Assembly (NCBI GenBank): GCA_013368315.1
Contig: JAACJM010000124.1
Location: forward strand, 124,001-188,000
Source of the DNA: Tetrapyrgos nigripes
Lineage: Eukaryota; Basidiomycota; Agaricomycetes; Agaricales; Campanellaceae
Reading direction: 5' to 3'
DNA length: 64,000 nt
The notes under the pieces were generated by a model. That model was not told where the DNA came from. It saw nothing but the letters and a program-made list of their open reading frames with translations, and ran no database searches. A program made the translations under genes and the position numbers. Below are positions 57,816-64,000 of this stretch, piece after piece (within the stretch, counting starts at the first letter, position 1; the number at the start of each line of letters is the position of its first letter).

Positions 57816-60800
57816 ATGCCGCCCAAAAAACGAACAGTATTTCAGAGATTCAAGAAGAAAATTTTGAACGTCGAAAAGAACCGAGGTTGGACCTGCATTA
57901 TAAAGTTGGAATGAGTACTAAACTTCTCACTAAGGAATTACAAACCCGGAGGCCCTAGAGCCTTCAACTGCTCAGGAAGCCATCTTGCAGTCCATATCTT
58001 CCCAAAGTACTCCTCAGTATGTATCTCCTGACTTTTACTGACAGCACAGAGTGATAAAATTGACATGATTGAAGCAGCACTCAGAATGTGAATACAAGGT
58101 TACCCGAGGATGTCAATGTGTATGAGCTTTTCTTTTAATTTACTGGACATGCAGCCAGCTGATAAGAAAAGATTTTCTATATATTACCCTTGCTTATAGC
58201 TCTAGTATGGAGTAAGTCTATACCAATGAATTCAGGGACATTCTGCAAGAGGCTGATATACAAAAATAGTGATGTTACAGGGAGACATGCTTCTCAAAAT
58301 GAGGACAACAATAGCATTGTACCAGCAGCTGGGCAGCGTACTGTTGGGTATGTCAATTTAAATCAATAGTAACTTACAAGCCTTGACTGGAAAAAACCTG
58401 CAGCATACTTCAGGGTGCTCGTCATCTTTCAATGAAAGATAATACAATCAATGTAGTGGCAGGCAACCAGGACAACAAAGCATATCACTACTATGGGTTT
58501 CAGCAAGGTAAGATATGATTTTTGATTATGTGTATCATAAATGTTGAATATGTCTTATACAATACAGATATTATCAACAAGTTGAATCCTTCTACAAGTG
58601 CACTTCATGAAGTTGGTCAAAGAGCAGAATGCATTGAAGGAACCAGAAAAGAAATATTGGATAATATCATGAACTGGGCTGGAGATGGCTCATCAACCAC
58701 CATGACAGGTTACTGGATGTGTGGCATGGCTGGGACTGGAAAAAGCACTATTGCCCAATCTGTGTGCTTGGGGCTTAAAAGAAAGGGGTTGTTGGGTGGA
58801 GAATTCTTCTGCTCTCGACAAATTGAAGAATGCCATGATTATCACAAGGTTATTCCAACAATTGCATATCAGCTGGCCAGCCGTAATGCCAAATATCAAC
58901 AGGCACTTTGTGATGTTCTCAATGAGGATCTACAGCTAGCTTCTAAAGAGCCTCAGTACCAAGTCACCAAGCTTTTGATTGATCCTTGGAAAAGAGTTGT
59001 TAGCAGAGGAGAATCTCCATTCTTGGCACCAGTGATAGTTATTGATGCATTGGATGAATGCAGGGACATTTCCCTGGTACTGGAATTTATTGTCCCTGCA
59101 ATCAAGAAGCAAGAGTTGCCAGGATTAAAATTCTTTCTGACTAGCCACCCAGAACAACATATCAAAAAACATTTTGATCTTGATGCAATCCAACAAGAGA
59201 GATTGTATGTGCAGAAATTTTATTTGCACAATGTGGAAAAAAGCATTGTCAAGAAGGATATCTCCCTGTTTCTGGGGAAGGGTCTCATAGGACTTGGCAT
59301 TTCCAAGGACAAGCTAGATATTTTAGTGGAGAGATCTGGTGCACTATTTATCTATGCTGCTACTCTTGTCAAATATCTGGCTAGTGGTGGTCACCGTGCC
59401 TCCTCTAGATTGGAAAAAGTTTTGAATGTCAAAGGCTCTCCAGATAAGATACAGACACAAATGTTGGATGAGCTTTATACACAAATTCTTTCAGATTCAC
59501 TTGATAAGCTTTCTCCTGAGGAGCAAGATCAAAGCATCAGGATCATACACACTGTAATAATGACAGGCACACCTGTATCATGCCAAATCATTGCAGACCT
59601 GCTAGACTATAAGGTACAGGATGTTAAAGCAACAATATCAGAACTGCAATCAGTGCTGTATACTAGTGGACCTGAGGAAGTGATTTATACCTTTCATGCA
59701 TCATTTGCAGACTATATAACCTCGAAAGATAGGGCTGCAGATTTGCATTGCAATGCACCAGAACATCACAGTGTACTTGCAAGAGGATGTTTTGATGAGA
59801 TGGAGAGAAAGCTTTATTTCAATATATGCAATCTTCCCTCATCCTTTTTAAGTGATAGTGAAGTTGCTGGGCTTGAAGAAGCAATTACTGAGAAATTGGG
59901 GGGAGTAGTTTGGTATTCATGCGTTTTTTGGGGGTACCATCTGACAGAAGGGGAGAAGCCTAACGTAGGAATGGAGAAGTTTCTCCAAAAGAAGATATTA
60001 TTCTGGATTGAAGCAATGAATCTTATGGGAAAGATGTCTGAGTGCATTAGGACACTGGACTTGGTGTTGAAAGTAAGGTTTTGGAATTATTTTGATAGAA
60101 CACTGACTTATGCTGAAATCACAGAGAGGCCAATTTCAGGAAATAGAACAGAGACAGCACATACTGCAATGCCGAGACATGGCAAATGTGTTTGCATTGA
60201 GTGTTGTCAAGGAAATGACTCCACATCTATATTTAAGTATACTTCCATTCTACCCAGCTATCAGTAAGAGTTTTGGGAAACAAGTTAAAGTCAACACTGA
60301 AATAAAATATAGTCAAAGTGTGGGGTTTTGGGATACAGGTTCAAAAGTTGAGGGTATCAGTGTATCTCCTGATGGAACCAGGGTTGTATCTGGGTCAAAA
60401 GATGGAACAGTGAGGATTTGGGATGCACAAACTGGGACTGCCATTGGAGAGCCACTCCAGGGACATGAAGACTGGGTCCAATCAGTGGCTTTCTCTCCTG
60501 ATGGAGCCAGGATTGTGTCTGGGTCACGTGACTTCACAGTGAGGATCTGGGATGCACAAACTGGGACTGCCATTGGAGAGCCACTCCAGGGACATGAAGA
60601 CTGGGTCCAATCAGTGGCTTTCTCTCCTGATGGAGCCAGGATTGTGTCTGGGTCACGTGACTTCACAGTGAGGATCTGGGATGCACAAACTGGGACTGCC
60701 ATTGGAGAGCCACTCCAGGGACATGAAGACTGGGTCCAATCAGTGGCTTTCTCTCCTGATGGAGCCAGGATTGTGTCTGGGTCAGATGACAGAACAGTGA

Positions 60801-61318
60801 GGATCTGGGATGCACAAACTGGGACTGCCATTGGAGAGCCACTCCAGGGATATGAATACTGGGTCCAATCAGTGGCTTTCTCTCCTGATGGAGCCAGGAT
60901 TGTGTCTGGGTCAGATGATAGAACAGGAGAGCCACTCCAAGGACATCAAAACTTTGTCCAATCAGTGGCTTTCTCCTCTAGTGGAGCCCAGATTTTATCT
61001 GGGTCAAGTGACAGAGCAGTAACAAATCCTAGCACTGGTCATACCTTATCTTGCAAATGTGAGTGAGTATTCTTATCTCTCAGGAGATCTAATCAAGTTC
61101 TATTTTTCTTTCTAGACAATAACTGGACTATTGATAAAGATGGATGGATCCAATTTCCTGGCATTCATTGTGGTATCATTTGGATTCAACCCCAATACTG
61201 TCCCACACTTTGTACACCTCCGAACCCTGTAATAATCTCCAGGAAAGGCTGCACTAAGCTTTCCTTTGATGAGGTAGTGTATGGAAAGGACTGGGCTCAA
61301 TGCTTCACAGATAAATGA
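57816..61318 (+). CDS. NACHT-WD40 protein (fungal NOD-like receptor, STAND ATPase)
   Basis: Eight exons fit: 57816-57885 (PPKKRTVFQRFKKK), about 57957-58018, a short one near 58080, about 58258-58347, 58413-58507 (NTINVVAGNQDN..HYYG), 58568-60072, 60125-61058 and 61116-61318. The NACHT domain has Walker A GMAGTGKST and Walker B VIVIDALDEC, with LKFFLTSHPEQHI as sensor region. A helical winged-helix/linker part follows (DELYTQILSDSLDKLSPEEQ, FHASFADYITS). About five WD40 repeats come next. Exon 8 supplies the usual terminal block NNWTIDKDGWIQFPG, WAQCFTDK, where a naive frame would stop at 61066. The protein is about 950-1000 residues. Fungal NLRs sense self/non-self and can trigger cell death; the N-terminal effector domain here is short and unknown. 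The gene is CpG-poor throughout. Confidence 0.88.
60410..61020 (+). repeat. Near-identical 129-bp WD40 repeat array
   Basis: Units begin with GTGAGGAT at 60410, 60539, 60668 and 60797, exactly 129 bp (43 residues) apart. Units 1 and 2 differ by one base; units 2 and 3 differ only at their last dozen bases (CGTGACTTC versus AGATGACAGA). The fifth unit lacks 36 bp (12 residues, VRIWDAQTGTAI) but keeps the frame. Such identity indicates recent duplication or gene conversion. Confidence 0.95.
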
Positions 61319-63005
61319 TTTCAATTTCACTTGTTCAATTTGTATATAGGACGTGAAATATATGGTTTCCAACAAACTGTCTTCCTCTCAAGATGAACAG
61401 CCTTGATTAATCAATTACCTATTTACTGACACAGGAAAATGAAGATCAATTTGCTTTAACCTGTTCATTCACCAGCCAACTACCCTAAGATCTTCATCAG
61501 TTATTTGATGATCATGAATCATGGTGTCATACACACACATATACCTGAACTCCCTATTCAATCACATTGGCTTGAATTCAGTAGGTACAGGTACTACAAT
61601 ACTAATCAACTTGGACTCAGATTTAGTGATGATGGCTTTGCCAACAACAAACAGAGTAATTCTCCTCTTTGGAGTGACTGGAGAGACTATACATTTCTAC
61701 CCACACCATCCCAGAGCAAGGATTATAGTGGAAGTTCACCAACAATTAGTGAACAGGGTGCTGACTTGGCTTTTGACATTGCTAGCACTGATGAGGATCA
61801 GTCAGAATACAAAGAAGTGGGAGTAAAATTTGACAAGAAGAATATACTTGACAGTGGAGCACCTTGTAAACATAGGAGAACAGAGAGGTCTCTATGCAGA
61901 GAGCATTGAATAGAATTACTAGTAGAACCAAACTAGAACTTTACACACTTTCATGAGTATGCATCTTAAGTTTTCTCTTGATGCTAACCCACATGTGTGC
62001 ATGCATGCACCCAATCTACTAGTGGAGGGTTGACTTGAGCACCACATGGAGTTAGGAGCTGGCTTCAGTACTAATGGGCTCTGAGTGTGGGACCTAGGTG
62101 TGATGGCTGAGTAGTAAGTTCAGTCTGTGTACTGGGCAGCCTGAGCCTAAGTGCAAAGTTATGGTATTTGGACTTTGAATCATAATCAGGATGAAGACCA
62201 GTCCCAGAAATGGGAACAGAAACAAAATCAGGATCATCTACAGCAGAATCAGAGTGAGTACATTAATTACTATAGTGATGTGATGCCACATGCAGAGGTC
62301 AAAGCTAAAGGCTTGCAATGTTCCAGACCTTGAGGTTGATCTGATCATGAGTATTAGTAGTTGTCACTCTTGATGTTAATAAAGAAGACCCAGGCTGAGG
62401 ACAAGGTACCTGGTTCCCTGACATTGACTCAGAGACACAAGCTACCAAGAGGTGTGCAGACAGTTATGGCCAGACTGGATGTTCCTTTTGGATTTTAAGG
62501 TCAGCCAGACCTCTCCCCCTCCCCTCCTCCTTCCTAAAAAGGAAGGAGATAAGATAAAATTTCACTTACAAATCATCAAATCAAGTCACCTTTCCTTCCA
62601 GACCACCTTATAGACCCTCTACTGACCTAAAGACATAACAAAAGGAGTGATAAATGCTAATATGGGATCCATTTTCTTGAGGTAGCAAATATTTTTCAAA
62701 GAAAAGTTCATAATGTCAGACCACTAATGACATCACTATCATGAGAACTACATACCATTTCAGTGCATATCAGGCATGTCTTCTACCTGTTTTTACCCTC
62801 CAAGTGTATTTCTGATACTTTGAAGCAGAGATGACTCCAGGAAATTGGTCTATACACTCTGTAGGGCATGATGTACTTTTGGGTCATAAGCCCTCTCCAG
62901 ACCCCCCACAAGGTCCAGTCTCAGGTAGACCAGTTGCACACCTCTTGCAAGTTACAATGACAGCCAGGCTCAGACTGAGGCTAGCAGCATCAAACATGTA
63001 TGGGA
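61319..63005. other. CpG-free flank downstream of the NACHT-WD40 gene
   Basis: No CpG dinucleotide occurs from 61354 to 63005 (1652 bp), though base composition is ordinary. A 134-residue frame (61505-61909) has no recognised domain and could be a remnant or a 3' exon of a related gene. I see no other gene. Confidence 0.7.
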
Positions 63006-64000
63006 CGCCTAGGAGTCAACCATAGTCCATTAGCAGAAAAGGAGATTGAGAGATGAGCAAGGCACATGTAGATACATACCCATAGTCCATCATGGACATA
63101 GGATGCTCTGCGCAAGAACACTGGTTGTGCATCGCAAGTATGTGGGTTCACTGATGTCCTGTATGTAGAGTGGAGTCGTTATGCCCGCAACTCAAAATAC
63201 AGGAGGCATAAAGGCAGCAGCATTAAGCAGAAACACTCCATGGACCAGTCTCACCATTTCTTTTTTGTACAAACAAATAATGTCTTTGCTTTCAAGCTTT
63301 CTCTTGGGAACTGACTACATCTTCTCAAGCCATCTTGGGCTACCCTCCAACTCATTTCACTACCTGCCTAACTTTGTTTATAACATCCCTGGGTCAACAT
63401 CTACCTCTCTGGACATCCATGCACAGTCATTTCCTTCGCCTCTTCCACATATTCTCCTCTTGCTCCTTTCTCTGCTTGCAAGGTTAACAGTGCATAGTGT
63501 GTCTTCAGGACATACTCCTCCTATGTTGTCTCCACTTTCTGGGCTCCTATTGTTTGGGTTGGGAGGGCCTGGGATGGTTATTGGTGAGTAGGTGTCTTTT
63601 ACTCAATTTTGTCAGTTTTTGAACACAAAGAATTTTCTTTTCTTTTTCTTTTTCTTCTTTGGTGTTTTACCAGTCTTCTACAAAATCTACGTCAAGTACT
63701 TGAAAGCAGTAAGAGCAATGGAACATGTTTTGTTGGCATTTGTCAGGTGGGAGGATAGTGCTGGGTATGTCTTGGTCTATGTTGTTTCTATGTTTTGCAT
63801 GTACTAACACACACTTGCTATCTCTTTCCTCCCACCCTCACCTCTCCACAGTCTCACCCAAACCCAACCCAATTCCAGCTCCATAGCCTGAAATGCTCAA
63901 AAACACCTGCACAGCCATGAGCACAACTCTAGGTGTTCCAACTCATTTAAAGGGATGGATTAAAGGATACCTTGGGATGTTGAGTGGTTACTCTGCTGCA
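63006..64000. other. Window end, no clear gene
   Basis: The frame 63181-63591 (136 residues) has hydrophobic C-terminal stretches but no family match; GTGAGT at 63584 and a pyrimidine tract near 63640 suggest an intron and a further block at about 63672-63760 (FYKIYVKYLKAVRAMEHVLL). This may be the beginning of a gene cut by the window edge. Confidence is low. Confidence 0.25.

Noticed and set aside
60313..60935. Long minus-strand frames across the WD40 repeats (172 and 90 residues)
   Set aside because: They arise because the 129-bp repeat is a multiple of three and keeps the reverse frame open; they are shadows of the NACHT-WD40 gene.

Overview
The window looks like a gene-sparse, repeat-rich stretch of a filamentous basidiomycete (Agaricomycetes) nuclear genome. 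Genes are split by many short introns (about 50-60 nt, GT..AG, CTAAC-type branch sites). The protein families are typical of mushrooms: serpentine membrane proteins of the DUF6533/DUF6534 type, a NACHT-WD40 receptor, a KDZ transposase and a transposon-borne TET/JBP dioxygenase. I cannot name the genus.

Layout. 0.7-7.6 kb: a seven-helix membrane-protein gene broken by a 3'-truncated Ty1/copia retrotransposon; the retrotransposon itself carries a 525-bp hAT-type MITE (perfect 8-bp target duplication) and a short TTACGAGGCC-family element. 7.6-14.2 kb: nested repeats and a degenerate DHHC palmitoyltransferase copy that is interrupted by an inverted-repeat element carrying a RecQ-like helicase fragment. 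14.4-15.8 kb (-): a serpentine membrane protein. 16-18.4 kb: small repeats and tRNA-like SINE candidates. 18.7-20.5 kb (+): a SAM-dependent O-methyltransferase. 21.2-22.0 kb (+): a small single-helix protein. 26.2-28.2 kb (+): a DUF6534 membrane protein. 28.3-30.8 kb: a non-coding region bounded by inverted repeats. 31.5-33.7 kb (+): an MFS monocarboxylate-type transporter. 34.5-35.5 kb (-): a class I methyltransferase. 35.5-40.7 kb: SINE-like repeats and a 1.28-kb element with about 280-bp terminal inverted repeats. 40.7-52.9 kb (+): a paralogue of that methyltransferase whose second intron is occupied by an 11.16-kb KDZ-class DNA transposon. 53.6-55.8 kb (-): an intact DHHC palmitoyltransferase. 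57.8-61.3 kb (+): a NACHT-WD40 gene in a strongly CpG-depleted segment that runs on to about 63 kb.

The most interesting unit is the KDZ transposon (41059-52218). It has identical outer terminal inverted repeats, an 8-bp target duplication, and four genes in two divergent pairs: a coiled-coil/basic protein facing away from a protein with a ribonuclease H1 N-terminal (viroplasmin-like) motif, and a TET/JBP-type 2-oxoglutarate/Fe(II) dioxygenase facing away from the KDZ transposase. TET/JBP enzymes oxidise 5-methylcytosine. Both the dioxygenase and the transposase carry one in-frame TGA explicable as CGA to TGA, and the copia polyprotein has two more plus a CpG-to-CpA change at its protease active site. 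Together with the CpG desert around the NACHT-WD40 gene, this suggests that methylated-CpG decay shapes repeats in this genome, including the element that carries the demethylation-type enzyme.
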